The notes: a model not told the origin generated them from the sequence alone. 64,000 bases of DNA from Saxidomus purpurata (GCA_022818135.1 JAFMSR010000002.1:53971743-54035742), one strand, 5' to 3'; counted from the first letter of the stretch, positions 10,706 to 24,457 are shown. Made by a program: numbers and translations.

Positions 10706-11410
10706 TTAAGCTCTGAACGAGTCAACTGACCCGGCTGACATGACGTATGCGGGCAGCTTATTCCAGTCTCTGACGGCACGAGGGAAGGATTGCTGTTGAT
10801 ATTGTGACATACAGAATCGTGTATAGAAGAAGTGCAAACCCGTTTTCTTGGTCTGACTTTAAGAGGTTCTGCTGAAGACGACTTTCAGTGTTGACGGCAA
10901 CTTTATGGTTTGTGATTTTATAGCGCATGATGACTATGGCTTCAGTGTACGTCTGCCTTGTAATGATTTCCATTGTACCACGTACATCATAATTATATCA
11001 GTCGCGCTGGATCTATTGTGGTACCTGTTATTTACATAGCGAGCACAGCGACGTTGAACCATTAACCCTGTTTATGTCTACATTCTCATAGTGATCCCAA
11101 ACTGTGCTGCCTGGCGTATTCCACTATACCTGCCGACGAGTATTTTGTAAGCCCGTTTTTTTAACAGATGTGGGGGCGATGTTTAAGTTTCGTCGTATGA
11201 AGTTTCAGTTTCGATTGGCTTTGTTACAGATGCTATTAATATGCTCGCCCCAGTTAGGACTTATTAGATATAAGATCCCTGGTCCCAGTCTAGTTTTTCG
11301 TTGATTGTACAGCCTTGAGATTTTGCGGATTTAACGCGTTGGGTGTATGGTTGGGGAGTTTGTAGTCATAAGCACAAACACTTGGGTTTAGCAGAGCGAT
11401 TCTGACCCAA
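10706..11410 (-). pseudogene. Decayed non-LTR retrotransposon (Jockey/CR1-type RT C-terminus)
   Basis: Read on the minus strand with several frame changes, this matches the C-terminal end of LINE reverse-transcriptase proteins. In order: TINEKLDWDQ; WGEHINSICNKANRN; FIRRNLNIAPTSVKKT; VEYARQHSLGSL; MVQRRCARYVNNRYHN; QWKSLQGRR; MRYKITNHKVAVNTE; and finally SFPRAVRDWNKLPAYVM...SVDSFRA with a stop at 10708-10706. The order and wording agree with the 'VQRRAARYV.N..H..SSV' and 'FFPR.VRDWN.LP' blocks of Jockey/CR1-like elements. Frameshifts and in-frame stops show it is dead. The 5' part is missing or lies beyond recognition above 11410. Confidence 0.85.
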
Positions 11411-13574
11411 TTGTGTCTTTCTTGTATTTTTTTCATATTCACATATTATAAGAACCCAGTATACACACTAAACAGGTTTAGTCACTCAACGAACACATTA
11501 AATAAAAAAATTTCACTATATGTCTCTATAAACCACAAGATACCAGACTCCTTGTGGTTTATAGACATATAGTGAAAAAAAAATATTTTTTTTTAAATTT
11601 CGAAAACATGGCCCTTATACAAGCTCTCCCCCTCCGCCTGCCCACCCCCACTCCCCATAATAGTAACTATTGGGAATGGGATTCTTCATTTTGGGAATTG
11701 TTATCAATTATAAGGGATATAATGTAGACAATATTAGAAACAGTTAAAACCTATCACGGCGTTGATTCAAGTAATTTTAAATCACAGTCTAAGCATACAT
11801 GGTCTTGCATGTCCTGAAAGGTATAAGGCCAAACGCTAGACTCTTTCTTTTACCATCATCTCTGCATTAACTCAATGTCCGTATGAATGTTCAGGCAGAC
11901 TCTCTGGTACGTCTTCAACCGTATCGTGCTATAATTACTGACGATATACGCAGAGTTCTAGTACATGTATATGTCTTTTAAATGATTTCTTTTGGAGTTT
12001 AAATATAGTCCATGCATACAGCAGTTCGTTCGCAGACGAGTTTGGTTTCGAACCGATGAAGAAACCTTTATACATTTTCATTTTTGCTGGACTCCAATAA
12101 AGGGTTGAGTTTCAACTTCTTAAAGCGGTTAAGTGACAAGAGTTCTATAAACTAATATAAGATAAGGAAAAGATACAAACCTGTGCAATACAATTTATCA
12201 TGTTTCCGCAATATTGTCCAAGCGTAAAAGTGTGAATTAAAAGCTGACGGTAATATGTCATATTCGTCTAACTTACTTATCTTTTAAAGGCATATGCATA
12301 GATTGTAAGGTCTATGACATATTTTAGTTCAAATAGATTTCACTAAGTATTCTGACATTTTTTGTTCAATATTTTATCAAACTCGTTAGTTGGACGGATT
12401 TGGAGCTGTTGGTCTAGTAGATGATTATACAGCTCTTTGATCTAAGGGAAATAACTACGTTACGAGAAAAAGAAATATTGTACATACTTGCTCCCCTTGT
12501 CACAGTATGTTTGAAACTAGCGTAAAATATTACTCAGACAGTCGATAACGTATGTGTCATAATATATTTAAGTCTATATATTTCATATTCTATAAAATAG
12601 TTCAGCGCTCATGGATTTTTCCAATGATTATAAACACCTATATTTATGATAAAGCAGATTAAAACATCAAAATACCTGCAGCCAGTACTTCAAGTGCTCT
12701 TTCCGTCGCCAGAAGCCCGTAAACTAGATGTCTGACATTGCGTAGACGTACGAAGAAACAGACAGACGACGTGGTAATTGTTAATCGTCACTCCCGAAAA
12801 CATAAATAACGGACATCGTTACATCATTAGAGTGGGTATAATTAAGTCAATGGCGAAACCAAGTATGGGGTTCGAAAGGAAAACCACAGCCATCTTGGGT
12901 CCGTGGTAGCGTTTTTCTTTAACAAGACCAACTTGTATCGCTGTCTGTTAAACTAACATTTTAGATAATCATGAAAGAGTGTTCCATTCAGTCCCCAAGA
13001 TTTTATTCTGACATAACAAAAGAATTCAATTTACACATTTCTTTCACATTCGTTGTACTTTTGAATTGGTTTGATGTAACATGTATGCATTGTATTGCCA
13101 AAACGTACACGATACGTACAAGCACAACCAAAACGCAATGACTGTATCAAAACACTTTTTTCTTTCACATTTTAAAAATTTAAATGGCGCAATTCCATTT
13201 AAGAATAAAAATATAAGTTAATGTTCAATTCAATCTGTTGATATTTTGACATATAATTACTGTTTGAAATGTTACAAAATTCTGCTATATATACTGTAAT
13301 AAAAGTTTCGAAGTAACATATGTAAAAGTTAACTTATTAACCAGTTTGCAAATCCCCATCGGGGAGGCTTGACAGGTTACCAAAGTTAGCAATTGTTTCC
13401 CGATTTCGTTGGAAATCGGGAGTTTCCTTTGTGATGCGTGTATGTGGTCGCACGATCGCAAAACTATCCATTTTTTTTCAAAAACTATTTATTTAAACAT
13501 ATAATGATAAAATGTATTCTTATTTAATAACTCCCCCCATTACAACGCCATTTTTATTCTGTATGAGTTTTGCT
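11411..13574. other. Intergenic AT-rich stretch
   Basis: No gene seen. It contains the long hairpin at 11511-11577. Otherwise it is unique-looking, with no open frame or exon worth proposing. Confidence 0.5.
11511..11577. repeat. Long hairpin (26-bp stem, 11-nt loop)
   Basis: Arm TTTCACTATATGTC(TC)TATAAACCACAAG (11511-11539) pairs with CTTGTGGTTTATAGACATAT... (11551-11577). The only flaw is a 2-nt bulge in the left arm. The loop is ATACCAGACTC. Flanks are A- and T-rich. It could be a foldback element remnant or a small-RNA precursor; nothing in the sequence decides. Confidence 0.75.
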
Positions 13575-15312
13575 CAGTGGGCATTGTTCTGTGAGCACTA
13601 CTCATGGAGAGCACTACTCGCATTGAACATTGTTCAGTGAGCATTTCTCATGGTGTGTGTTGTTCAGTGAGCACTACTCACAGTGAGCATTGTTCATTGA
13701 GCATTTCCCACAGTGAGCATTGTTCAGTGAGCATTGTTCATTGAGCACTTTCTACAGTGAGCCTTGTTCAGTGAGCATTTCTCACGGTGAGCACTTCTCA
13801 CATTCATCATTGTTCAGTGACCACATTCTACAGAGTGTTGTTCAGTGAGCACTTCCCACAGTGAGCATTGTTCAGTGAGCACTTCTCCCATTGAGCATTG
13901 TTCAGTGAGCACTTCTCACGGTGACCATCATTCTGTGAGCACTTCTCACATTGATCATTGTTCAATGACCACATTCCACAGAGTGTTATTCAGTGAGCAC
14001 TTCTCATGGTGAGCATTGTTCAGTGGGCATTTCTTGTGGTGAGCATTGTTCTGTGAACACTTTTCATGGTGAGCATTGCCAGTGAGTACTTCTCACATTT
14101 ATAATTGCTCAGTGAGCATTTCTAATGTTGAACATTGTTCAGTGAGCACTACTCAAAGTGAGTATTGTTCAGTGAGCACTTCTCATGGTGAGCTTTGTTC
14201 GGTGAGCACTACTCACACTGAGCCTTGTTCAGTGAGCACTTCTCATATATGGAGCACTTTGTGCAGTGAGCCTTATAGTGAGCAACTCCTCACAATGAGT
14301 ACTGTTCAGTTTTTCAGCTCTTTTTATGGTGAGCATTGTTTGGTGAGCATTTTTCAGTGAGCAATTCTCACAGTGATTATTTTTCAGTGAGCACTTGGCA
14401 AGGTGAGCATTGTTCAGTGAGTCCTTGGAAAGGTGAGCATTGTTCAGTGAGCACTTCTCACGATGAGTATTGTTCAGTTAGCACTTCTCACGGTAGGTGT
14501 ATTCTCTCAGTAAGCACTTCTCATAGTGAGCCTCGTTCAGTGAGCAATTCTCACAGTGAGCCTTGTTCAGTGAGCATATGGGGGATTTTCAACAACTCAC
14601 AGAATGTATTGTTCAGTGAGCTTTTCTCACAGTGAGCATTGTTCAGTGAGCACTTCTCACGGTATGTATTGTTCAGTGAGCTTTTCTGACAGAAGGCGTT
14701 GTTCAGTGAGCACTTCTCACAGTGAGTCTTGTTCAGTGAGTGCTTCTTACAGTGAGCCTTGTTAAGTGAGCACTTCTCACGGTATGTATTGTTAAGTGAG
14801 CTTTTCTCACAGAGAGCCTTGTTCAGTGAGCACTTCTCACAGTGAGCCTTGTTCAGTGAGCAACTCTCACAGTGAGCTTTTCTCACAGAGAGCCTTGTTC
14901 AGTGAGCACTTCTCACCGTGAGCCTTGTTCAGTGCGTGCTTCTCACAGTCAGCCTTGTTAAGTGAGCACTTCTCACAGTTTGTATTGTTCAATGAGTGCT
15001 TCTCACAGTGAGCCTTGTTCAGTGAGCACTTCTCACAGTGAGCCTTGTTCACTGAGTGCTTCTCACAGTGAGCCTTGTTCAGTGAGCACTTCTCACAGTG
15101 AGCCTTGTTCAGTAAGCAATTCTCACAGTGAGCCTTGTTCAGTGAGCTTTTCTCACAGAGAGCCTTATATAGTGAGCACTTCTCACAGTGAGCCTTGTTC
15201 AGTGAGTGTTTCTCACAGTGAGCCTTGTTAAGTGAGCACTTCTCATGGTATGTATTGTTCAGTGAGCTTTTCTCACAGAGAGCCTTGTTCAGTGAGCACT
15301 TCCCACAGTTTG
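13575..15312. repeat. 30-bp satellite array (~58 units)
   Basis: Units read roughly AGTGAGCACTTCTCACAG + TGAGCCTTGTTC, 30 bp each, more homogeneous to the right (14880-15310) than to the left, where units are truncated or diverged. GTGAG-CACTT-CTCAC gives each unit a small dyad. As 30 is divisible by three, frames stay open on both strands (10-residue repeats such as LNKAHCEKCS on minus and HSEPCSVSTS on plus). Those frames shift along the array and have no gene context, so I do not call a protein. Confidence 0.9.
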
Positions 15313-16017
15313 ACATTCAATAATGCATGGGACAACCTTCGTGTTGTTTACGTCACATTTATGACGTTACCAGCGGTTTTTAAGCCCGGCACTGTTGATG
15401 CCGTAAATGCTGTCAGACTTGGGAGATAGGTCCATTGTCTACAATATTATAATAATTCTTATATCAGAAAGCTGCTCATCCCCTTCTTAGGTTCTATCAG
15501 TCCAAAAGTACATTGTTTCCCGTTTGTCACATATTTTCGCAACCTCACAAATCCGTGATGTTCATAGTTTTTTCGAGATTTTAAGTTTTAATGCAAAAAA
15601 ATGTTCTAAAACTATGTTCAAATAACAGTTAGCATAAATAAAAACTGAAAGGTTATCTATTAACCCCCTCCCCGTCAATTTTCATGTAGAGTAAAAAATA
15701 ACATCCTTATAATTCAAAAGTTAAAATTTCAACACATTAGTCAAAAATTTAAATATGAACGTAAAATACCATGCCCTTATTATCATAACCTTTTTATCTG
15801 TTGCTCTTCCGATTAATATAAACTCACGACGAATTTCACATTGAACTGTCCCATTACCGTTCTGTCCCTTACATGTGACCAGTGACAGTGAGTAATGTTA
15901 AGGACCAGAAGTTCTGCCACTTGAGTCGCTCACAATGAGATGAACTTGGACTTAATTTCATGAAAATATTTGAAGGTATTTTTAGTGAGTACACATCACC
16001 CTTTTTGAATAGACAAA

Positions 16018-16255
16018 ATGTACCAGTGAGATCACCAGTTCAAATGTTTGATATCACTTAGATTCGAAATCATATCATCAATTCAAATTGGTGATATCAC
16101 ATAATTCATCCATGAATACATGATATCACCAGTTCGTACAGGTGATATCACCTTTTAAAAACAGTGTTATCATCTATTATCACCAATTCAAATACATGTA
16201 GGTAATATCATGCATTCCTTTGAATAGGTGATATCATCTATTCAAATATGTTATA
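16018..16255. repeat. Cluster of degenerate GTGATATCAC palindromes
   Basis: At least seven copies or near-copies of GGTGATATCAC(C) alternate with TTCAAAT/ATTCAAA wording over 240 bp, at roughly 25-40 bp spacing. This looks like a decayed minisatellite with a palindromic core. Confidence 0.7.
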
Positions 16256-19200
16256 ACAAAAATGCATTAAAGTAGTAAATCTGTGCCCTATATTTGAGAG
16301 TGGAAACTTCCCTTTATAGTATACCTTTAATTTAACATCAGTTCTACTTGTTGTATTAATGAGATGAATATTTGACAAAAGTTTCATTGAAATCCTTTAA
16401 TGGAATTACAAGATATGGAGCGGACCTGAATACCTAGACCCGCTAGTGTGACCATAATCTTGGAACCATTGACCCCTGTATGTGACCTTGAGCTTGACCA
16501 GGCTAAGTTTGAACATAGATACTGCATGTTGTCTCGATGACATTTTCTGACCGAAGTTTTATTAAAATCCATTAAGGGGTATAAGAGGTACGGAGCAGGG
16601 TTGATGCTACATGGGTGTTTATGAATGAGAAGTTACACATAACGTTATTTCAAAACACATACAAGTGGATTCAGAAAAGAAACAACCATAACACATATGT
16701 TATTTAGTTTATTAAGACTTCGGCTGATACATGTTTTCATGTGGGAGAATACACAAATTTTTCCACACTTTTACGCACATCTTACACTTACATGTACTCG
16801 GTTTAACAATTACACCTTTAAAAAAAACACAAAATAGATTAAAATAGATTCCTGGCTATGCAAAACATATCTGTAATGAGACAAGACTAAAATCTGAGCC
16901 CTGCAATGTAAAAACTACTTCCTTCACTCAACTGTTGGTTTTCCCACAGCAGGGCTGATGTGTTGAGATGCATTACAAATACATAATTCCCGCTGTGAGA
17001 GCAGGTCAACAGAGATTAAAGGACAGAATCTACGAGTGGTTCGAGGCACATCGGTTTTCATTTTACTGTTGTGGAAAGTATACAGTCTATAAAAAAAGGC
17101 CCATATTAATGCCATTTTAGTACAACTAGACTGATGATTGGCTTCAGAAGACTTAAGTGCGTTAAAAAAAGAATTACAAAGACGAAAAAGTTGTAGATTG
17201 CATGTGTACAGTTTTGTCAAAAACAATGAATTCTATTAATTTTGTGCATATTCTTATACCTTTAAGTGTCAATCAATTTCTAAAAATACGATGACAATGT
17301 TTAACCTATCTGTTTGGTTCGCATAAATGAGCTGATGGGAAATAAATTATATGGACCCATTTTCAATAAGATGCAGCACTTTTTTCATGACCCTCTTGAC
17401 TGATGCAGTGGTCAATTATGATACATATTATACATTTCTTAAAACTAGATTTTCAATGTTTCAATTACTCAAGTCAACATCAACAAATATATTTTCTCTC
17501 TTATTTTTACTCTTATATCCATGACAAACCTCCTTCGCTGATATCACCTACCATCATAAAAATAAAGCAAAATGCTTATAAACATTAACTCATCAATAAC
17601 TAATTACGAAAATATTTCCCACTTCATCGAATGTATTACATAGAATTTTCATGAAGTACAGAACTTGATACAATGTAGCAGACAACTTAGACAAAATATA
17701 TTCAATTTTTCATACTTCTAAAACTCTTCTAAATATCTAAAATTCAGTATTTAATAGCCTCTAAATTTAGCCTCTAAATTTTGCCAATACAGCCGATTGT
17801 AACCATAAATTTAAACAATCATTGACTGCCAAATTTTGAATAAAATGTAACCACTTCTAAGATCAAGACTTGGAATTGTTAGTATTTTTTTCACAGTATG
17901 AGGCCTGGGATTAGAAAGTTTCTTGTAATATATCATACAGTTAAACACAGCAGTGCAGTCATCTAAATCAATTAATTTGCTATAGCTGAAGTTACAAATA
18001 CAAAATTAAGAACTGAAATGGACAAAAGAGCCGTTTCACCCACCTGAGCATATTGAAGCTAATTTTAGTAACTTCTGCTACACATCAGATCAAGAAATCA
18101 AGTGATTTTGTTTCATAATTATTGATCACACTACAATCCATTCCATTACGCTCGATTGGATATCAGAAAATGGTCCTGGAATTTTAGCTGAAACCATTCT
18201 TAGCACCAAGGTCATTGTCACCTCTACATTTTACATATTACGTTTGTAACTGTTACCTAAACATTCCAGAATGGAAACTAAGGACAAAGTACAATGGGAT
18301 TTATTAAAAACCGAGTTACGATTCTGTAACAGCATTACATGACATGTCTCTTTGACTCTGACCTTTGACCTCAAAAGTGAAACGGTCCGTCTACTCAAAG
18401 TAAGCAACTTACGTACCATAAATACAACATTAAGTTAGCACATAACGTAGAGATCATGGAATAAGAAAATGAACCCAACTCTGACATGTTCGTTTATTAT
18501 AGGTCAGCAAGACGTTCTGGTAATAAAAGCTGTTACCAAGTCTTGTAAACATTAAATGCAAATTGATAACTCGTTGCAGCTACAATGTATGTAGCGAGAT
18601 GAACAATGTGCCTCTACTTTATACTGGATACACGGTCAATATTAACAGACAGTTTGGCAAACAGACAGATAGATCAGTGACACAAAAGCTCACACGAGCC
18701 TTTGGCCAAGGTAAGCTCACAATTCTGTGAGATTCTATCCCACAGTACGAGATATCACATACACATCTTACATTTGATTTTTCCGAAGACAAACAAAATT
18801 TCTGAGGACAAACATAATTTCTGAGGACGAACATAGTGTGTAGACACAGTACACACATTATTAAAACAGTACAAGTACAAAAATAAAATACTATGATTTA
18901 AATAAATACATCAAAAGCTAAATGTTTACATATTATACAACAAATAAAGATTTGTTATCATATTTCTTTAATCTTGTTTCATGTATATACATATATCAAT
19001 GTCAAGTACATACAGATTATCTATAGAACCTACATTATATATTATGAATATTTTTTTTGCACACAAAACTTAAGATTATAATGTTATTGCTTAAACAATT
19101 GGTAATTTTCACGTTGAACTGCTGATGAGAATTTACTTTATGATCTACTAAAAGTCTCTACAAGTCAATTTAATGAATTGCTGAATGGCAAAAATCTCGT

Positions 19201-20124
19201 AATTTGTCTATCATATCAACTTGAACGCACTTTACCATTTGCAGATCTTTAAAATATCCATCGGAATAGTATTATTACTTGAAGAGTTCTTAATCATCAG
19301 TCCTATTAACATTTGAGTGTGAAGGAGAGATTTTTGAGGGCAGCAACTGTAACGTTTTTAAGTGAAAGTTGTGATTTATTTTATGTGCCTGTTAAAATGC
19401 AGTTTTAGACTGATTGGGCACATCTGCTAAAGTACAGATTGAAATTAGATTTGATATCTACAACATAGAATTTCTAATTAAATCGATCACATTTGTCAAC
19501 ATCAAGACATTTTAAATTTAATTTATAACATTTGTTAACGAACAGTTTTGACTTAGTTTTGTTACATCTTTTCAACACACAGCATTTATTCATACTGAGA
19601 CAATAAACTTGGCAGCATCTTTATAGCTATATACACTTTCCATGAAATGCAAACAAGAAAACTAAAGGTCTTGAACGCGACCTGTAAACAATGTATGAAC
19701 GGTTCTTGTGACCCTATTTATGTCCGTTGTGATATACGGTACCTGAACCAGTGTACCTTAACTTAACCAGTGCACATTTTGATTTGAAGACTGAATAAAT
19801 TGCGATTACCTGACATTTGTTCTTTAATCACAGATAAAACTTTATGTTAAAAATGTTGTACTCGGAAATCAACTGCACTCTCTTTATCCAAAGCTTTGAC
19901 TTCCAATACGTAAAACTGTTTTACTCCTTATTTTAATGAACTCGTGTATGTTAAACAAGAACATCTAGTGCAGAGCTGATGACAAAATGCAGTTTCAGAC
20001 GGAGGGAAAATTGTTTCCATCAAACAATAATTATACACACAAAAATGAGCCCTAACACGGAGACAGTACCGTAAATTGTACAAAAAGGTGCCCACTGAAA
20101 TTCTGCTGACTTAATAGTTAATAA

Positions 20125-20174
20125 TGCAGATCACGATCAGACCGTATAAATGTGTAGGCTGATCATGATCTGCA
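20125..20174. repeat. Dispersed palindrome TGCAGATCATGATCAG, copy 1
   Basis: TGCAGATCACGATCAG (20125-20140) pairs with CTGATCATGATCTGCA (20159-20174), 15 of 16 matches, across an 18-nt loop. Further members are at 23804-23842 and, partial, at about 22078-22137 and 63780-63825. Confidence 0.75.
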
Positions 20175-23100
20175 CTCGAGTCGCAGCGGAACAATCACTT
20201 ACTTCCTGTATGGTAAGAGTTAAACTGTTTTCGTTTATAACTTACTGACAATATACAATAGTTTCACCATCAATCCTCGAACACGTCTTTAGTAATTACT
20301 CTACTCTCCCTGCATGTCAACCCTTGTCCCACTTAATTTCTTTAAACAGATTTGTAAATTTCAATACATACAGTACAACTTATTGTTCATAGGCGTGCAA
20401 AGTCACAATTTACTGACTGAATGGCAAACAGTTCATGGTGTAGAATAGTATGGTTGTACCTATACAGAGTATGCTTAAAGACGATACAGCATAAGATGGA
20501 TAGAATAAAGAAAGAAACTTAACAATGTAATTTGTTTGCTCAGCACCCATGGAAAGCAAAATTTGCATCGCTAAGAAGTAAATAATCTGCATGACCTTGA
20601 GAAAGAGGTAATTCAGACAGACTTTCCCCATGCTAGGGTTGGCAATACTTTAAACACAACAAGTTCTGAATGAGGTATAAAAATTGACTTAATAATGCCA
20701 GACCCTGTACGCATCTTCAAATACTTTATGAATTTCAGATCTGTTCCTACCATTTATTCATGAAAAAGATACTAGCTATTCCTGTGTTGTTGATGATGAT
20801 GACGAAGTAATGATGATGACGATGATGAAGTGATGATGATTAGAATGATTTTGAATATGACTGATACCAGTCTTGTACTATTTAAAGGTTATTACAAACC
20901 TGTGCTGATTTTTACTCTAAGAAATGAAAGGTAAAAAAAAGTGAGATAAATGATATATTAACTTTTTCATCTATCATTTTGTTGTCTGGATGTTTGTCCC
21001 GCTTTTTCACTTCCTACAAAGAACATGTACACTGAAGCCATATTTAAAGCTTCCATTAAATACAGACTGCAACGCCAGAGAAAACATCAAAATGTAACAT
21101 CTAAATCAAGTGAACACATTATATGAAACCTTAGAATTGCATGACACTGAGGAAGCTGTACCAATTACCAGTTTTTACAATTTTAAATAAAACATGGTTT
21201 ATTGAGAAACCTGACTATACACACAGAATTATGATATACACTTTATTAGCTTATTAAACAGTATAGATTCAAAGGTTCAAAATACAAACAACAATGTAGG
21301 TGTTAACTTACTGTAGCCTTTTTTGCAAGAAAGTTGTAGGAAGTTTTTTTTTCTTTATCGTTTTGCATGATTTCTGTGCCTGTTTTACTGTTCTGACAAA
21401 ATTACACAAAACTATACTTTTGCACAAACATTTAGACACCATGGTACTCAAGCATGCAATAAAAACCCTTGTAAATAGTTCTAAAACAATGGCACCATTT
21501 CCACAAATATTCTGTATCGTCTCTGTAACACATCTACTGTAACAAACACCTTCAGCACCTACGTAAGAACAAGTTGACCTAATGTCTGTTCCACTTAATT
21601 TTAGAACAGCATCTTTGTTTTCGCTAAACATTATTGTTTTATAGCATTCTTGTTATTAACTCGTTATTGTTAAGGAGAGACAATATCCACAACATTTTCA
21701 GTGAACTGTTCTGGAAGTCCAGTTAACTGACTGTGACCTATCCCTAAATTTCAACCCATTCTGAGGATTTTTTTCTATTACAGTACATGTATCACAAAGA
21801 AGTAAACACATAATCTCTTCAACATATACAGTTTATCTTGGGAGCCTGGTGCCAGCATAAAATATCACAGTAAACTCTCAACTCAATTTTACAGAACAAC
21901 ACAGTTTCACATTTATATTCTCAAACATATTTTATTAACCCACACCCAGTATATATATATATATATACTTGACTGTTAACCTCAACTGCGCTATATTTCT
22001 AAAATGCACTTATCAATTATGGACACTACTTTAAGTAAAGCAGTGCTCCATCAAAGTTTACTGACTGAATAGTGTAGCTCATGATCTGATCGCAAATCTT
22101 TTGTCAATTTGCATGAATCATGATCTGCACTGGTAACAAAGGCATTATCATGTGCCTCGAAATGGGTAAAGGTTTAACATGGCTTAGATCAATCATGTAC
22201 TTATCAATTGCTGCCGCAAATAGCGATTCAGATTCAATAAAGCTCACATGATCATATTGAAGTCTGTGCTAATTCTGCATCATATCGATTAAATCTGCAT
22301 TCATAAAAACTGATAAGTTTCATAGAAGTAAGCTATCTCCGTAGCACGTGCCTTGCTTATAATGTACTCCGCAAAGTTACATATGAACCATTGGTTTCAT
22401 CAACACCCGTAACTGTGACAAAGCCATCATGTGACATTATATCATACTGTTTCTGATCCTTTCTTATAAATAACTGCAATTTATACGACGTAATTATTTA
22501 GACAACAGCACTTAGTCAATTTAGATAATGAAACTACAATGGAAATCACTTAATATTTAAATAATTTTATTTATTATTTAGTTTACTGTAAAAGTTAAAC
22601 AGATGACACACATTGCATTTTTTTAACTAATTTCTTTACAATCACAAGCAAAGCTGTAGAAAACAATTAAAATGAAATAAAATATTGAATTTTTATTAAC
22701 CTTATACTTCATATAATCAAAAGTGTTGATGCATTTTATATATATTACCACATTACACAAGATAAAAGTTTAGATTCCAAGGGTGCCTAGATCAGGAAAT
22801 ATTAATAATATATATATATTGCTACACCATTATTTGACAGATCTTTAAAAAGATCTATGACATTTTAACCCCCCATCCCCCCACCCCCAAAGAATTTTTA
22901 AGTGCCTTTATTAAAGTCAGATCTTGAGATATTTATTATGTCTTGTGTGTTAACTAACAACAATTTTTCTCCATATAACGACAGACAGCTACACATTCAT
23001 AAAACATCCATTATTCATGAATGACCTAAACTGAAGCTATCCAAATGGTAAAGGTAAAAAGAATCCCCAGAAAATGAGGATAGTTTCTACTGCAAGGCTT

Positions 23101-23402
23101 CCATTTGCCTTAAGGTTTGTTTTTCTATATTACCATACTTAACTTTAATTTTCTCACAATTTGTACAAAAAATATCACATTTCATGTTCATTATAGCTGG
23201 TATTCTACTGTATGCCATCATTCAAAGCTTGTGCACATAAGGAGATGAGATGACTTTTTTTGTTCATCTGAAGGGTTTCAATCCAATTTCCAACTGTATC
23301 AAACTTTTTTTTCAGTTCTACTTCAGCGTTTTGGAGGTGTTAAAAGAGAATGTTTCACCACCATGCAAGTAGCTAGCACCATTTGTACTGGCCTATCTCT
23401 CT

Positions 23403-23530
23403 CTGATTGGTCGTTGCTACCTTAGCTTGAACCAAAACAGTCTCACTGATTGGTTGCTGCTACCTTGGCTTAAACCATGACAGTCTCCCTGATTGGTTGC
23501 TGCTACCTTGGCTTAAACCAATCAAACAGA
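23403..23530. repeat. 43-bp minisatellite with ATTGG boxes
   Basis: Three units start at 23404, 23447 and 23490. Each has TGATTGGT(T/C)G, TGCTACCTT(G/A)GCTT and AACCA. The repeated ATTGG/CCAAT pairs look like CCAAT boxes, but no promoter context is visible. Confidence 0.8.
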
Positions 23531-23803
23531 TGCTGTCTACTATTCAAAATTTGTAACTTTCATTTAACTAAATATTGCACTCTTGGCAAGTCTATAAAAC
23601 TAATTCAGTTATTTTAGCTTACCTTACCATTATATCTGACTTAACTCAGCTTCACCTGGTCCTTAAGCAGACAAACTTTGAAAGAAAGCACCACTTACCC
23701 TAACCCTTCTTAAAAAAATTGAATTAACTTGTCCCGTCTTTCAGTTTGAAACATTATCACTAACTTTTTCAGATGTCTGAAAATGTTGCGGCTGAACAAC
23801 TTG

Positions 23804-23842
23804 CAGTGCAGATCATGATTAGACTACTCATGATCTGCACTG
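23804..23842. repeat. Dispersed palindrome CAGTGCAGATCATGA, copy 2
   Basis: CAGTGCAGATCATGA (23804-23818) and TCATGATCTGCACTG (23828-23842) are perfect 15-bp arms around the 9-nt loop TTAGACTAC. This is the best copy of a short foldback family that recurs in this window. Confidence 0.85.
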
Positions 23843-24457
23843 GTTGCTAATGCAGAATCATTTGCAGCTAGCAGGTTAACGGTTAAAATGATTCAGTGAC
23901 TTCATAATGTTAATGACTTTGACTGATAGCTGCACACTTCCTGCAGCCATTTTTCTTCTGTAGAATGAATATGAACAGTTTCTATTTCATATGACTACCG
24001 ATACGCGTATCTTTTTCCCGGCACTGTCTTTTAATTTTCATTCACCATGATTGTTTCAATTTTGGCTCCTTTCGCAGTTCTAAAGGAGAACAATACAAAA
24101 ATTGTTTAATGCAAAACAAGTCACTGAAAGTGGCATAATACCCCCCCCCCCCCTGCTCCCTCTGAAGTAGAGGTCTGACACTTGTGTGACCTTGACCTGT
24201 GATCTCAGGATCAGTGTGGTGTGAAAGATGCACTTTTTCAGAAACTCTACTATTCTGCGCAGTTCAGATGAAATCCCATTCACAGTTAAGAACTTACAGT
24301 TGAGATTTAATCCAAATGAAGGATAAACAGACAGACAGACAAATGGACAGTGCGATTACTATGTGCCACCCTTACGGCGCTTGAAAATATGCAGCACAGA
24401 GTTTTGTTCACAATTTTACTTTTCAAAGAGTCTTGTTTTTCTTAATCTGGCCTATCC

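Larger units (their letters stand above)
15313..24457. other. Intergenic / possible epsin 3'UTR region
   Basis: About 9 kb of AT-rich DNA between the satellite and the epsin stop codon. No protein gene was recognised. Its right part should include the epsin 3'UTR on the minus strand. Possible poly(A) signals are ATTAAA at 24110-24105 and 24035-24030, and AATAAA near 22937 and 22910. Items found inside are listed separately: GATATC-rich repeats, TGCAGATCATGATC palindromes, a GAT microsatellite (about 20795-20850), a TA run (21951-21967) and a 43-bp minisatellite. Confidence 0.45.

Noticed and set aside
10357..10716. 119-codon plus-strand frame
   Set aside because: Low-complexity, no familiar motif, and antisense to the LINE relic end.
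13575..15312. CRISPR-like array
   Set aside because: Units are contiguous and diverge gradually, with no unique spacers, and the sequence is from an animal genome.
14867..15316. Long minus-strand frame of Cys-rich decapeptide repeats (also 14551-14886, and plus-strand frames)
   Set aside because: It follows from a 30-bp satellite unit; frames are open on both strands, shift along the array and lack splice or promoter context.
16384..16572. Short minus-strand frame near 'tgtgaccttgagcttgacc'
   Set aside because: The text belongs to the TGACCTTGACC-bearing dispersed repeats; no protein similarity seen.
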